Of a stretch of 64,000 bases of DNA, positions 20,591 through 32,279 are shown piece after piece. Source of the stretch: Isoetes taiwanensis (taxonomy: Eukaryota; Streptophyta; Lycopodiopsida; Isoetales; Isoetaceae); assembly GCA_021234155.1 (NCBI GenBank), contig JAJEKV010000006.1, positions 13,110,143 through 13,174,142 of the forward strand, in the 5' to 3' direction. Numbering within the stretch: the first letter of the stretch is position 1; each line of letters begins with the position of its first letter. Made by a program: the position numbers and the translations under genes. Below the pieces are notes generated by a model. That model saw only the letters and a program-made list of their open reading frames with translations, did no database searches and was not told the DNA's origin.

Positions 20591-20606
20591 AGGTTGAAGT
20601 CATATT

Positions 20607-22325
20607 ATGGCAAGCAGGTTTGGTGCAGGGTTGCTAAATGCAATTGAAGTATTCAAAGGGGATTCAGGCTTTCAAGTCTGGAAGGAGAAAGTGAAGCATG
20701 TTTTGCAGGTAGAAGATCTTTGGGATCTTGTAGAAGGAGGAAATGGGAACCTAAGAAGCTCAGGAGGCAGTATAGTTGGAAGAATTGCAGCAGAAGGGAG
20801 CTCTTCTTCAAATGAAGAACAAGCTGAAGTAGATCAGACCCGAGAAGTGAGTCAAATATCTAGGAGAAACCTTGAAGAGAATTCTAAGGTGAGAGAAGCA
20901 CAAGGAATCATAATGAGCAAGGTGAGCTCAAGTATTGTCTTAAAATTAAGAGGCATGAGTCCAAGTCAGATGTGGAAGTATATGCTACTAACCTATGAGG
21001 AAAAAACTTCTTCTCAGATAGATGTCTTGGAAAATGAGCTGAGAAGATTGAAGTTTAATGAAAAAGATAATATTAATGATTTCTTTCAGACCTTTGATAA
21101 TATTGTGGCAGACTTAGAAGGGGCAGGTGTACTCTATTCACAACAACAGCAAGTATTGGCAATCTCTAGAGCTGTTGCAGGTTTGGGAAATATTTCAATG
21201 TTCATTAGAACAATAGCTAAGACTAGAATAGAGGCAGAAAGAATGCTTAAGACTGAACTGGAACAAAACAGAGTTTTAGAAGAAGAGGAAAGCTCACAAA
21301 TATTGTTCACAAAAAATAAAGGAAAAGGGGAAGATCGAAAAATAGGTCCATGCTATAATTGTGACCAATTTGGTCACTTGAAAATCAACTGTCCTAGCCT
21401 AAAGAAGGAAATCAACTGTTATAACTGTGGGGGCAGAGGCCATTATGCTTCTAACTGCTCAACTCCAAAGACAACTCAAAGGGGAAGGGGAAGAGGTGGC
21501 AGAAATAATGCAGGTTTCAGAGGAAGAGGCAGGAATTCTTACCATGAAGCAAATGTAGCTGAAGAGATAATGCTTGAAGATGATACAGGGGAAGAAATAG
21601 AAGAGGTATGTTCTCATAAGATTTTTTCTTGCCATAACAACATTGATAGTGATGATTTTATGATCCTAGATAGTGGAGCCGAAAAAACAATTGCATGCAA
21701 CTCCAAAATCTTGAAGGAGAAATCAGAAAATAAAGGGGGATACATCCAAGTTGGCAATGAAGATTTGCAAAAGGTAGAAGAGACTGGAATACTTGAGTTG
21801 TTCACATTAGAAGGAGAAATTGTAAACTTACAAAATGTACTTTGTGTACCAAGTTTGGTTAGAAACTTAATATCCATATCTCAGCTTGTTGACATGGGTT
21901 TTAAAGTGGTATTTGAGCAATTGTATTGCAAGATTTATGAAGGAAATAAATTAAAGTTTTTAGGGAGAAGAGTTGGTAACTTGTTTGGCATAAATGCAAA
22001 ATGTTTTGGAAGTGCAAACTTATCCACAACTCCAAACATTATAACATGGCATCAAAGGCTGGGACATACCAATATCAAAAAAAACATTGAGACAATGATA
22101 AAAAATGGATGGATCAAATCTGAAGATAGCAGACTTGAAAATTATATTTGTAAAGGTTGTATGCTTGGGAAACACTCGAGACTTCCTTTCTCAAAAGCCA
22201 AAGGAAGATCAAATGAAATTTTAGGATTAATCCATACTGACTTGTGTGGTCCTATAGACTGGAAAAAGGTACTTCATAACCTTTTATTGATGACTTTAGC
22301 AGAAAGACCAAGATATACTGTCTAA
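20607..22325 (+). CDS. Copia gag-protease-integrase N-terminus, 572 aa
   Basis: The ATG is 17 bases after the PBS. Gag (residues 1-240) ends in two zinc knuckles, CYNCDQFGHLKINC and CYNCGGRGHYASNC, followed by an RG-rich linker. Protease has LDSGAEKTIAC, where family members usually have DSG(A/C)(T/S). The pre-integrase zinc domain follows (WHQRLGHTN, then CKGCMLGKHSRLPF), then the start of the integrase core (HTDLCGPI). A frameshift near 22260 ends the frame. Gag packages RNA; protease and integrase process and insert the element. Confidence 0.9.
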   Translation: MASRFGAGLLNAIEVFKGDSGFQVWKEKVKHVLQVEDLWDLVEGGNGNLRSSGGSIVGRIAAEGSSSSNEEQAEVDQTREVSQISRRNLEENSKVREAQGIIMSKVSSSIVLKLRGMSPSQMWKYMLLTYEEKTSSQIDVLENELRRLKFNEKDNINDFFQTFDNIVADLEGAGVLYSQQQQVLAISRAVAGLGNISMFIRTIAKTRIEAERMLKTELEQNRVLEEEESSQILFTKNKGKGEDRKIGPCYNCDQFGHLKINCPSLKKEINCYNCGGRGHYASNCSTPKTTQRGRGRGGRNNAGFRGRGRNSYHEANVAEEIMLEDDTGEEIEEVCSHKIFSCHNNIDSDDFMILDSGAEKTIACNSKILKEKSENKGGYIQVGNEDLQKVEETGILELFTLEGEIVNLQNVLCVPSLVRNLISISQLVDMGFKVVFEQLYCKIYEGNKLKFLGRRVGNLFGINAKCFGSANLSTTPNIITWHQRLGHTNIKKNIETMIKNGWIKSEDSRLENYICKGCMLGKHSRLPFSKAKGRSNEILGLIHTDLCGPIDWKKVLHNLLLMTLAERPRYTV

Positions 22326-22920
22326 GAAGAAAGGATTTGGCCTATGAAGCTTTCAGAGAATATGCAACAGAGGTGGAGCTTGAAACGCGCAAGAAAATCA
22401 AATGTGTAAGGTCGGATAGAGGAGGTGAGTATCTTTCATTCAAATTCAAAAAATATTGTAGTGACAGGGGCAATACGCTTGTAGCTATACACCTCAGCAA
22501 AATGGTGTAGCTGAGAGAAAGAACAAATCAATATTAAATGCTACTAGATCCATGATTAAAGAAGCAGGCTTACCTAATTTTCTCTGGGAGGAAGTAGTCA
22601 AGACAGCAGTCATGATACAAAACACTTTGCCATCTGTAAGTATAGGAGGAAAAAGTCCAGATCAAATGTGGTCAGGAAAATTGACAAACTATGAAAATTT
22701 TAAGGTGTTTGGATGTCTAGATTACACTCATGTACCTCAGGAAATGAGAAAGAAGTTGGATGACAGGTCAATAATCACATATCTAGTGGGATATGATGAA
22801 AAGTCAAAGGGTTTCAGAATGTACAACCCCTTAAAGAAAAATATTGTGGTAAGCAGGGATGTAAGCTTTGTACAAGCCTGGAAAAGGAAAGGAAGAAGAA
22901 AAACAGAATGCAAACACTAA
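22262..22920 (+). pseudogene. Copia integrase core, frameshifted
   Basis: Past the frameshift, FIDDFSRKTKIYCLRR and SDRGGEY are seen. A second frameshift near 22480 leads to YTPQQNGVAERKN, which carries the catalytic Glu. The open part 22552-22920 is the integrase C-terminal side (LPNFLWEEVVKTAV, then NYENFKVFGC). The D,D-E residues are present but in different frames, so no functional enzyme is made. Confidence 0.85.
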
Positions 22921-22946
22921 TGATAATAATTTGACAAACAAGGAGG

Positions 22947-23666
22947 TTGTTACAGCAGAAAACACAGATCAAGGAATGGAATCTGATACAGATCCAGAAG
23001 AAGGAGATGCAATTGAACAAGAAACTGTCACAAGAGCCACTGAAATTCCAAAAAAAAAATGCTGAACATATGAACATGAAAGATGACATGAAAACAAAAA
23101 GAAGAAAGCCTGAAGGGGAAAGGCTTCGAGAAGAACTAAAGCTAGATATATCAGAATATGGAAGACGAGCAGATGGGAGAAGCAATAGATTGGAAAGTCA
23201 AGAATCAAACAATGATGAGGTTTTAATGATAATGCAAGCTGGAACACCAGAAACATTTGAAAAGGCAATTAGAGGCATTGAAGGGCATAAATGGAAACAT
23301 GCCATGTTAGAAGAAATGGACTCTTTTGAGAGAACTGGCACATATGAATTGGTTGATTTGCCAAAAGGAAAGCATCTAATAGGTAACAGATGGATTTACA
23401 AGCTTAAAACGAACTCAGATGGTACTCCAAAGTATAAGGCAAGATTAGTTGCCCAGGTATACTCCCAGAAGAAAGGCATTGACTATGAAGAAACATATTC
23501 TCCAGTGGTGAAGTTGGTCAGCATAAGAACCTTTATTGCAATCTCAAATGCTTTAAATTTAGATCTACATCATATGGATGTATGTACTGCATTCTTAAAT
23601 GCTGATTTAAAGGAGGAAGTATACATGTATGCTTTGAGAAGGGAATTGGAAAAGTGTGGAAATTGA
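22947..23666 (+). CDS. Copia reverse transcriptase, N-terminal half
   Basis: An open frame covers a charged spacer and the RVT_2 start (HKWKHAMLEEMDSFERTGTY, then NRWIYKLKTNSDG), with the first RT aspartate in HHMDVCTAFLNADL. It ends at a frameshift near 23660. The true polyprotein had no start here. Confidence 0.85.
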   Translation: MLQQKTQIKEWNLIQIQKKEMQLNKKLSQEPLKFQKKNAEHMNMKDDMKTKRRKPEGERLREELKLDISEYGRRADGRSNRLESQESNNDEVLMIMQAGTPETFEKAIRGIEGHKWKHAMLEEMDSFERTGTYELVDLPKGKHLIGNRWIYKLKTNSDGTPKYKARLVAQVYSQKKGIDYEETYSPVVKLVSIRTFIAISNALNLDLHHMDVCTAFLNADLKEEVYMYALRRELEKCGN

Positions 23667-24336
23667 AAAAGGCTGTTTATGGCCTAAAACAATCACCCAT
23701 AGAATGGTATGCTTGTATAAATGAATTCTTGAAGGAGCAAAGCTAACAAATGATGGAAATGTTTACATGCTTAAGGAAATGGAGAATTTTTGCATTATGG
23801 CAATATACGTGGATGATTGTATACTAGCAGCAAATAATACAGAGTTCTTAGAAAATTGCAAAGAATTATTGAAAAGAAGATATAAAATGACAGATCTTGG
23901 TGAGTTGTCACAATATCTTGGGGTGCAGGTGAAAAGGGATAAATCCAGAAAAGTTATATCTTTAAGCCAGAGCAAATACATAGATACTGTACTTGAAAAG
24001 TTCAACATGCAGGAATGTAATCCAGTTAAAGGACCTATTCTCCCAGGATGTAAAATCTCCAAACAAATGTGCCCTCAAACTGATGAGGAAACTGAAGAAA
24101 TGAAAAAAATTCCATATAGGCAGTTGATTGGAAGCTTGCTGTTCTTAGCAAATAATACTAGGCCAGATATTGCATATGTGGTAAATGTTTTGAGCAGATA
24201 TAACAACAACCCTGGATTTGAACACTGGTTGGCAGCAAAGAAGGTACTAAGGTATTTAAAGGGAACAAAAACAAATGGAATAGTATATAGAACAGATGAC
24301 TTGCAGCTAAAGTGTTATTCAGATGCAGATTGGTGA
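23667..24336 (+). pseudogene. Copia reverse transcriptase, C-terminal half
   Basis: After frameshifts between 23660 and 23767 (KAVYGLKQSP-like block) the frame carries the catalytic YVDDCILAA, then TDLGELSQYLGVQV and ARPDIAYVVNVLSRY-type blocks. A TGA after YSDADW separates it from RNase H. Confidence 0.85.
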
Positions 24337-24342
24337 GGAGAC

Positions 24343-24783
24343 TTGGACGAGAGAAAGTCAACTTCAGGTTATGTTCTAATGTTAGGTGGAGGTCCTATAA
24401 GTTGGAGAAGCAAGAAGCAAACATCAATTGCACTATCTACTGCTGAATCTGAATATGCTGCAACTACCTTGGCAGCTAAAGAAGTTATATGGACAAGGAG
24501 ATTACTGGAGGAGTTGGGAATTAATCAAGAAGGAGGTACCAAGTTATTTTGTGATAATCAAAGCTGTATTGCCATGACTAAAAACCCAGTCCTTCATGAA
24601 AGGACCAAGCATATCGAAATGGAGATGCATTATATCAGAGATATGGTAGGAAAAGGATTTATTCAATTGATATACATTAAAAGTGAAGATCAGTTAGCAG
24701 ACATGTTAACCAAAGCTTTGGGTTGGAAAAGGTTTCAGAACTTAGCAGAAAAATTAAGTTGCTATGATATTATGAAATTATGA
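24343..24783 (+). CDS. Copia RNase H domain, 146 aa
   Basis: In frame with the RT half but split from it by a TGA. Motifs are [42 protein letters not shown] and a terminal ADMLTKAL. It would degrade template RNA during reverse transcription. The stop at about 24781 lies just before the polypurine tract. Confidence 0.9.
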   Translation: MDERKSTSGYVLMLGGGPISWRSKKQTSIALSTAESEYAATTLAAKEVIWTRRLLEELGINQEGGTKLFCDNQSCIAMTKNPVLHERTKHIEMEMHYIRDMVGKGFIQLIYIKSEDQLADMLTKALGWKRFQNLAEKLSCYDIMKL

Positions 24784-24785
24784 TC

Positions 24786-24797
24786 TGAAAAGAGGAA
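24786..24797 (+). other. Copia polypurine tract
   Basis: TGAAAAGAGGAA directly before the 3' LTR (TGTAAG). It primes plus-strand DNA synthesis. Confidence 0.85.
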
Positions 24798-25588
24798 TGT
24801 AAGTTCATAATTTCATACGGAGAGTATTATTGAAAACACAGGCAGAAAGGATCTCGTGTGAATATATATGCTTGCTGGAAGCCTATAAGAGGCAAACAAT
24901 AATATTACTGGGTAAAATGTCTGCACTTAAATTATGGAGTGCCTGTGCTAGACTAGCAAAGTTGGAAGCAGAAAATGTTTCTCTATTCACTTTGTGACAT
25001 TAGAGAATGAGAATGAGAATGATTTTTTATCGAAAACAATGCAAAGGTTAAATACCTAAGAGAAGAAGATAAGACCATATAATACATTTTTGAATGTTAA
25101 AGGGTCAAGTGACCATGGTCTTAATCTTATTATTGGAAATTTGACCTTAGGATTGAAATCTCGGAGGGAAACCTAAGTTCAAATACTCGGTCCAATGCTA
25201 AAGGGACAAGCTTGTTTCCAGATTCGGAAAGGGGAGATCGGTGAGGCCGTCGGTTAGGCAATGCCGCCGGACTGATGGCCATATAATGAACAACAAGTAG
25301 TACTGTTGGCATTGAGAATTTCGGGAACTTCACATGGTCGTAAAAGGTCTGGTTTGCATTTGAAATTATTTGGAACCATTGATATTATTGACTTTGGAGA
25401 ATTACCTGCACTAGTTTTACTTGTTAAAGTTCGATGAAGTTGAAATTGAATTGAAAGCTTTGAGGATATTAAGAATTATGCATTGCTTTTGCATAAATTG
25501 TTGTGTATCTAGTGAAATGTGATAATGCAAGATTATATTGCCTTTGGAAAATTGTTGTCATTAGATTGATTAACAATTAAATCTTACA
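24798..25588 (+). repeat. Copia 3' LTR (791 bp)
   Basis: Aligns with 19789-20577, starts TGTAAGTTC and ends CTTACA. It carries an extra GAATGAGAATGAGAATG segment at about 25006 and several substitutions. Confidence 0.9.
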
Positions 25589-25985
25589 GTGCCGACCCCT
25601 GTAACACAGGCCTTAGTGCCTTTTGTAATATATGATGGCCTTAGTGCCTTTTTTAATATATGATGGCCTTGTGCCTTTCTGAAGTATTCTGGTATTTTTT
25701 GTTTTAATCAATTGGTTTTGTAATACCTTTTTATTATGCCTTCAGTCTAATCCAGGCCTTGTACCTTTTGTTTAATCCAGCCTTAGTGCCTTTTAATTGT
25801 AATGGCCTTGCCCGATCAGAATCCGTGCCTTGTGCCTTCTGTAATCCAGGCCTTAGTGCCTTCTTTAATGTGGATGATGGCCTTGTGCCTTTCTGTAAAT
25901 TTGTGGTTTTGTTATACCTTGTGTATAACAAAACCAGGCCTGGACTGTAATCCAGGCCTTGTGTAAATTTGTGCCTTGTGTCTTT
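25589..25985. repeat. GTGCC duplication and GGCCTTAGTGCC minisatellite, right part
   Basis: The first five bases (25589-25593) repeat the target duplication GTGCC. At least ten CCAGGCCTT(A)GTGCC units with TTTTGTAAT spacers follow. It continues the array at 19650-19788. Confidence 0.85.
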
Positions 25986-26131
25986 CTCTAATTCTGTTTT
26001 ACTTTGGAATTCATTCAACATTCGAGTACAAAATTATGTAACTGAAGCATCAAAAATGAGAATGCAAAATACAGAAACTTACCCTTTACACAATTGCTCT
26101 TTCCACTATTCCAATAACGTGGGAAGCCTCT

Positions 26132-27830
26132 CTAGAATATCTTGTTCTTCTTTGACACAACGTGCTTTGCTTGAACCAACCTGACTTTGTTCTTTGCAAC
26201 TTGAGTGGCATAAACAATTGTTTTATTTCCTCTACAAAACTTGTAGCTGGATTTACAATTCACCAACTTCTCATAGTATGTCCCTTCTATGACCTCATCC
26301 CCTTTCACAAACTTCTGCCCTTACATATCTACAAAGTCTTCTAATACCAAGTACTTAGCTTTGGTACATAGGATAAAGTAGATTTTCACATTCTCGTGAT
26401 TGTTATTTGGAGCCACCACCGCAAAGACATCACCTATAGATACTTGCATGCTACATAAGTCACGCCAATATATGCTTCTTCTCCTTCATCATGTACTTCT
26501 TCTTCAACAATAGCTTTGATGGGTTGTACCACAACTAGTTCAAACTTAGTATATGATACATTGAGGCAAGATTCCCAATTCAAATCTAAACAATATGTGC
26601 AAAAGCAAGCGAGGTTTCATCGACCAAATGTGTCATGTGATTTGAACACCCATGGAAACAATGAAGGTTTCTAGATCCTTCAATAGGACGTTTTTCCCAC
26701 TTTTTTTTTGTCCACTTGTCCTATTTCAACCCTCCCAAAAGTTCTACATACAGTTTGAATCTTCTTTTTATATGTTGTGGGTGTTTGTTGTTGACATGTA
26801 ATTGCTTTTAGCCATTCCACCACCTCGCGGTGTGTTTGGTCATCTTTTGTCGCCCTTCAACAATCCTCTCAAAGCCCTCTTTATTAAAGAGAAAGTTTGC
26901 CCAAACCCACCATTATGTTCTTCCCCTTCCCATGGCCGAGCACCAAAAGTTCCACATCATGTCTAAACCCTCGTTAAAGATTTGAATCTAACATCAAAGT
27001 AAAATGATTTTTTACCTTTGAATTGTGAGGTCGCACCATCCGGAGAAAGACATAATGCTTCTTCAAAGTGATTTCCTTCTCTTGCATCCAATGATTGTGC
27101 AAGAGAAAGCAATGCCGCACAAACAAAGAATCATGTTTTCTCAATTACAAATAAGAATCATCGATATATAAAAATGTTCTTCCTTGATCATTTCTTGTGT
27201 CTCGTGATCCCTTCTATACCCCCTGTGAGGTGCAACAAGAACAATGATCCGCTTCATTATGCCAATGCTTGACCGACTTCATTCTCGCTCCTTGAAAGAG
27301 TAATTCTTTTTTTAACCATTAAGATACAATAGTATCATCAAAGAAACCTGTTTCAGAAGAAAAATTGTCTAAATATGGCTTGTTTAGCCATTTATACCAT
27401 GAAATTATGTGTCACAAACTCCTTTGCTTTAGATCCGGTTTCATCAAAACATTGGGTGAAGTCTCAGAATATTGATGCTCAATAAATTTTTATCCTTACC
27501 AATTTCAATGTAGTCTATGTTCTCCCAAGTGATTTTTGAGGTACCGCCCTTTGTTTCTTCTTTTTTGACACCTTTCCATTTTGTCCACACCACATTTGAT
27601 GCAGGTTCCTGAAAAGCATGCTTCATTGTGCCACTTCTCACCTTCATGCTTTGGGGCAAACCATGCTTCTCCACATGTCACCGTTAGGGATCGCCAAACA
27701 TGTCTTGCCGCATTGCACCTTACTTGGCTTTGCCGTGGTGGTCACATATCTTGCACTCACAGTGCACCTCACCGCGCACCATGGACTTTTTTCCTCATGT
27801 TCTTCACCCCTTCCCTCAATTGACATCCTC
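26132..27830 (-). pseudogene. Decayed gene of a repeat-associated, transposase-like family
   Basis: Fragments in minus-strand order: HNEACFSGTCIKCGVDKMER (Cys-rich), WTKWKGVKKEETKGG (27444-27674), LHNHWMQEKEITLKKHYVF, a FSDGATSQFKG-like block, then W/F-rich sequence with GHGKGEHNGGFG, and a C-terminal ~96-codon stretch (26430-26132) with one TAA (IGDVFAVVAPNN, then FVKGDEVIEGTYYEKLVN). From memory the order (Cys motif, WxxW, FSDG-QFK, GKG-DG) recalls a widespread uncharacterised family in plants and invertebrates that often behaves as a repeat. Transposase activity is not shown. Many stops; not functional. Confidence 0.45.
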
Positions 27831-27999
27831 TCATGATAGACGAAATAATGTATTGAATTCAGATAGCTTTACAACAAAGTAAGGCTTTAATTTCTCGAAG
27901 GCTCTCGCTTAATTTGAAACATCCGGATTGTCTTGCTTGAAACTAGTGAAGAATTCTCGGGTCATGAATAAGAATAGAAAACTACTTAGTAAATGCTAA

Positions 28000-29282
28000 T
28001 GCTAATACCACTAGAAAAAACAACTTCTAATGAATAGCAACTTAGAACTAATTACATCGATTCCATTAGCATTACAACATAACCCTTAGCAAACCAAACC
28101 ACTAACCAAAGCTAGGACATTGAGATGAAAGCATTGCTAATCAGAGTGGTAGGTGGGGCTTCACTAACTACGTATTAAGTTTAGTGCTAACATTGACAAA
28201 ATTACTAACAAAGGGAACAACATTAACTAAATTAGTAATATTAGCAATCATTTTTTACAAAATCACTAACGCTGGCACTAACATCAACATAATTACTAAA
28301 CGTGGCACCAATATTATAAAGGTGAGAAACCTTAGCACTATATCAAAAAATGATCCATTATCAACCATCAATAGCACTAAGACTTGCTACCACGAGAAGA
28401 AGAACGCAGATTAATTCCATTAGCGCATCATATTAGAATCAATACTTCAAAACTTATAAAAAATATTAGTATTAGTAAACGTGAAAAAGACTTAGTAAAA
28501 AAACTGATCTACGTGATAGTATACATGGCTCACATCAAGGTAATGTGTTGGATGCTTAAGATAATTTTCTCTACCGATCCGGACGCCCTGAAGTTAGGGC
28601 TAAACTTCTGTGTAGTTTGTCCAATAATCCACAACTTTTTCAATCACTTCTTGGCTTCGGAATCCTTTCTCTTCTTCCTTCTCCCAAGAGCCCACAATGC
28701 GTTTTATTACTAATTGCAACACTTTATAAATTTAAACTTTCATGCTCTTAGCTCGGAACAATTCCTTGATGAATTCCTATTTGAACAATCTTTCCATGTT
28801 GTATGGTTTCTGATGCACCGCAACCTTTTTCCTTATCGTGCATAACTTTAACTTTGTTCTCCACTAGATGCCATACTTCTTTCTTCCGTCTCAGACATCG
28901 AACCCGGCCAAATCCAAAAACGCTGCGGATTATGGAGGCCGATGTTGCAATTTTCTTTTTAGTGCTCAATACTCCAATCTAAATTTTCATTTGACAATTG
29001 TTTCCTCATCTTGCTTGCTCTTTTGCCGCAAGCTTCGCAACGCCATTTCCGCCTCCCCTTCGCTTTCGCCATTAGTCATTGGATCACAAGAAGCTCGAAC
29101 AAAAATGGATGGAAAGAAAGAAAACGAGATCTCTCTCCCTCGAAAAAAGGAATCAACCATCCCCTCGAGATATTCTCAATTAATTTTGAATTTCCCTCTT
29201 TCCATAATACTAAAAAAAATAGTGCTAATTTGGGTGGACAAAATGACACTAAAAAATGAGACAATCAGAATACGCTAGAGAC

Positions 29283-29283
<1 letters not shown>
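28000..29283. other. GCTAA/TTAGC-rich tract and possible upstream exon
   Basis: From 28000 to 28400, TTAGC and CTAAC motifs recur densely. A minus-strand frame at 28748-28969 (CLRRKKEVWHLVENKVKVMH) could be an N-terminal exon of the 26-28 kb pseudogene, but no splice link was proven. Otherwise no gene was seen. Confidence 0.3.

Positions 29284-29316
<33 letters not shown>
29284..29316. repeat. (GA)n microsatellite
   Basis: A 33-bp GA run with no LINE end recognised beside it. Confidence 0.9.
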
Positions 29317-29320
<4 letters not shown>

Positions 29321-29600
29321 ATCGAAAATATAGAAAGAGAAGTGATAGAAAATAAACCATGTATCTCTTTATGGATTCTTGGTTTTAATAACTAAGAAGT
29401 ACTTTAGATATCTTTAACTTAGTGCCATCTCCTAACTAAAGTGAGAAATACATAGTTATCTCTAACCTAACAAAGCCTCTTAACTACTAGTGCGAAGCAT
29501 CAACTCATTGTAAATGTTAGGTTAAGTTGATTTTATGAATTTAACCTAAGGGGTCCCTAACAAGTCTAGTGGGAATGTATATCTTCGTAATCCGTTAAGT

Positions 29601-30037
29601 TTTTTTTTTTATGTGTCATCAATATATTAAAAGAATGGTAATGTTACAAAGCAAGTGAGGAGGAAGGAGAACTGCCCCTAAAGAGACAAATGATACCTCT
29701 ACACTCCACAACAAACTCACGGAAAAACTACAAATCTATCAGCCGTACAAACCCGACCATCACTATCACCCTTGCAAAGTCCCATAGGCTGGAAACTTCC
29801 AGCTCTACTAATCCAGGAACACGAGCTTTGAAATAAGCTTGTGCACAGTGAGAATGGAGAGGTAAGTGGCTGAGAATCCACTAGAAAGATCCACAGCGAA
29901 ATGGCTTCCAGGAAATCCAGCCACACCAACCAAGCCACTACGGATGCAAGGCTGGCGCATAAGCGGCCAAACACCCGAGGATACACATGAGCGGCAATTC
30001 TTTGGCTGATCGATCTCACACGGAACCAAGCCCTCAC
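29601..30037 (-). mobile_element. LINE-D, 3' end with poly(A) tail
   Basis: An 11-base T run on the plus strand (29601-29611) is a minus-strand poly(A) tail. It is preceded by a typical plant LINE 3' UTR ending (TTAATATATTGATGACACAT). Upstream the minus-strand frames read Cys/Trp-rich sequence (NCRSCVSSGVWPLM) that could be the C-terminal region of an L1-type ORF2. It stops abruptly at the LTR of the 14.2-kb element and appears to continue at 44263. Confidence 0.6.
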
Positions 30038-31585
30038 TGTGGCGCTCCGGTATATCGGCGCTGGAAATATCGTCTGCAGGGACTTTCCCCTCCCATGGCA
30101 TCTATCTAGCGGCGGGGCCCTCCCAGATCCCTTTCGGGCCATCTATATAGATGCTCAGTGAAGGAACCTGAGAGGGTCATTATTGCAGCGCTTTCAATGG
30201 GGCTCTCTAATAGGTGGAAAGCGTGAATACAAGGTTAGCATCTGACATAATCATATCATAAATACCACCACGGCAAGGCGGCACATCCATCCAATTGGTA
30301 ACAACAAAGAAGATGCATTGAATACTAGGAAAAACACCCAAACCCCTAGTACTGCACCCTACGTGACTCCAGTGAGGATCGGCCGCTAGGTCTCAAGAGG
30401 TCAGCGGGCCGAATCTTGGCATGGCGTTGGCTGATAGAACATCTTCGCTAGGGTTGTCCACTCCATCCCCCCTCCCTGCACACACCGCAGATGAGTCAAT
30501 CATGCTATGGCATCACTATAGCCCTCCGGAGACGCAGACTCAAGGTATCACCCCGGAAGCCTACCTGGGGTTCATGACGCCCGCCCCGATGAGGCAGGTC
30601 GTGAAGTGTCCCCTTCGGGGATCCCAAGGGGTTCCATGGGTGAGCTAGAGAATACGCGCGTAATGTGACCCCACATCCATAAATTTAATTTACTCACCCT
30701 AAATCTACTCAAAGTATGGGTGCCCCATTACACGGTCACACTTGCACCTGTGTGAGTGTCGGACCCATACCCCTCCTCTATGTGATGGCTATCAGGCCCT
30801 AGCCCATCAGTAGAGTCCCGTGAGCCTTGTATGTTCGTTGTGCAAGACCCCACCCCCACTTCACCACCTGCCCCTTCTGCGGTGCTAAGCCATTCCATAG
30901 CATCCACGCACTGATGGTCTCTTGTGCACAGTAGCTTTAATTGGGAATTAAAGGAGCTACTAGGAGCATACTAAAGCATATGGCACGAGGTCTCTACCCC
31001 CTCTAATCCCCCGCTTATGGAAGTTTAACAGAGCTACTTTCCTAAACACATCCATCCATCCATAATAACATAATCCATAATTGAAATGTAAATCCTAAAT
31101 ATCAAAGAAGGGTTAATCCTAAGTAAGAACAACCAAAGAAGACTCAAAGAACTTAATCAAGTGCTAGCCTTAAAGATATCAACTAGATTATCTACTAACC
31201 CGAAGTTCCAGCTTGATCCATTGTCATGAGGCCTCCATCTCTCGGGAAGTGGGTGTTCAAAGAACCACCGGGGTGTTAAAGAATGCCTCCAGAACTTGGG
31301 CGCCAAAAAGCTCATGATAGTGATCCCACTTGATGGCCCAAGTTAGCATTCTCATGTTGTGCAATCGAGTTTGGCCAGTGTGGCTTTCCCAATTCATTAA
31401 TTAACTTAATTAAACCACTTAGATATTAATTCCTTAATTATAGGTTATTATCGCTATTAATTAAATTAGCATAGCTAATTTAATCCTTTTAGGTCAACCA
31501 CAATACCCCATGGTGGCGTGCATTTCATCGGTGATCGATGTCGATATTTATACGATACCGGTAAATAAATACTTGGAATGCCACA
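30038..31585 (-). repeat. 3' LTR of the 14.2-kb element (1548 bp)
   Basis: Aligns with 42673-44262 along its whole length with many substitutions and 1-10-bp indels. Landmarks include CATCCATCCATAATAACATA and TTAATTAACTTAATTAAACC. Confidence 0.85.
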
Positions 31586-31599
31586 TTCTCCCTCCTTAG
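31586..31599 (-). other. Polypurine tract of the 14.2-kb element
   Basis: On the minus strand, AAGGAGGGAGAA directly precedes the LTR start TGTGGCATTCC, as in Ty3/Gypsy elements. Confidence 0.8.
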
Positions 31600-32279
31600 A
31601 AAATGATGTCCTCAAAGATTGGGGTTAGTTACAAATATAGGAAATACATTATGAAGGAAGTTAATTCCTTATTTCCTAACGTAATACATTAAAAGTTTAA
31701 AGTTTGAAATTGAGTTTAAGCACCGAGGTGCATTTCACATGATCATCACAAGAAAAGAGTTCAAGGACCCAAGTCCAATATCAACATTAGAGTAACAAAA
31801 GGACAAGACTTGTAGACCAAATAAAATCGAGAAGTCGGGCCATCAACAATCCTATATACATGGGCAGGTCACGCGTCGCTCAGCGGCCGCACATGTCAAT
31901 ACATCAGTTTATATAGATAAATTAATTAGGTTGTGGTTGAAGGACCACCCCTATAAGAAATAAAAGAAAATCTATCCACAAGGGGACCTATCATGCCTAT
32001 GGTTCGCAATTCATTCGCTGTAATAAATGGTCAAGTTCCTATTATAGCGAGATGAACGCGGCCTGTTAACCGCACATGCTCTCCAAGCAATTGGCGGTCA
32101 TGTCCACATTGACAATACACCACGCCCTAGGGAACGAAGGTGATCCCATCGCCGGTAACTATTATCAACCACGATGCATCTACCCCTCTCTTTGCGCGTG
32201 ATTCTCTACGAATCAAGCCTTCAAGCTTACCGCCGGGGCGGGTTGATATGCGTCGCTGATAGTGCGCCCCCTGAGATTC

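Larger units (their letters stand above)
19789..25588 (+). mobile_element. Ty1/Copia LTR retrotransposon, structurally complete, 5.8 kb
   Basis: LTRs are 19789-20577 and 24798-25588. Both start TGTAAGTT and end CTTACA. The PBS follows the 5' LTR, the polypurine tract precedes the 3' LTR, and a 5-bp GTGCC duplication flanks the element. Protein order is gag, protease, integrase, RT, RNase H, as in Copia. The LTRs differ by many substitutions and small indels (including a ~28-bp insertion at about 25006-25033 in the 3' copy), and the polyprotein has several frameshifts, so it is old and inactive. It sits inside a minisatellite. Confidence 0.95.

Noticed and set aside
29717-30142. 141-codon minus-strand ORF as a complete gene
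   Set aside because: It spans the border between the LTR (30038) and LINE-D sequence, so it is a chance fusion frame.
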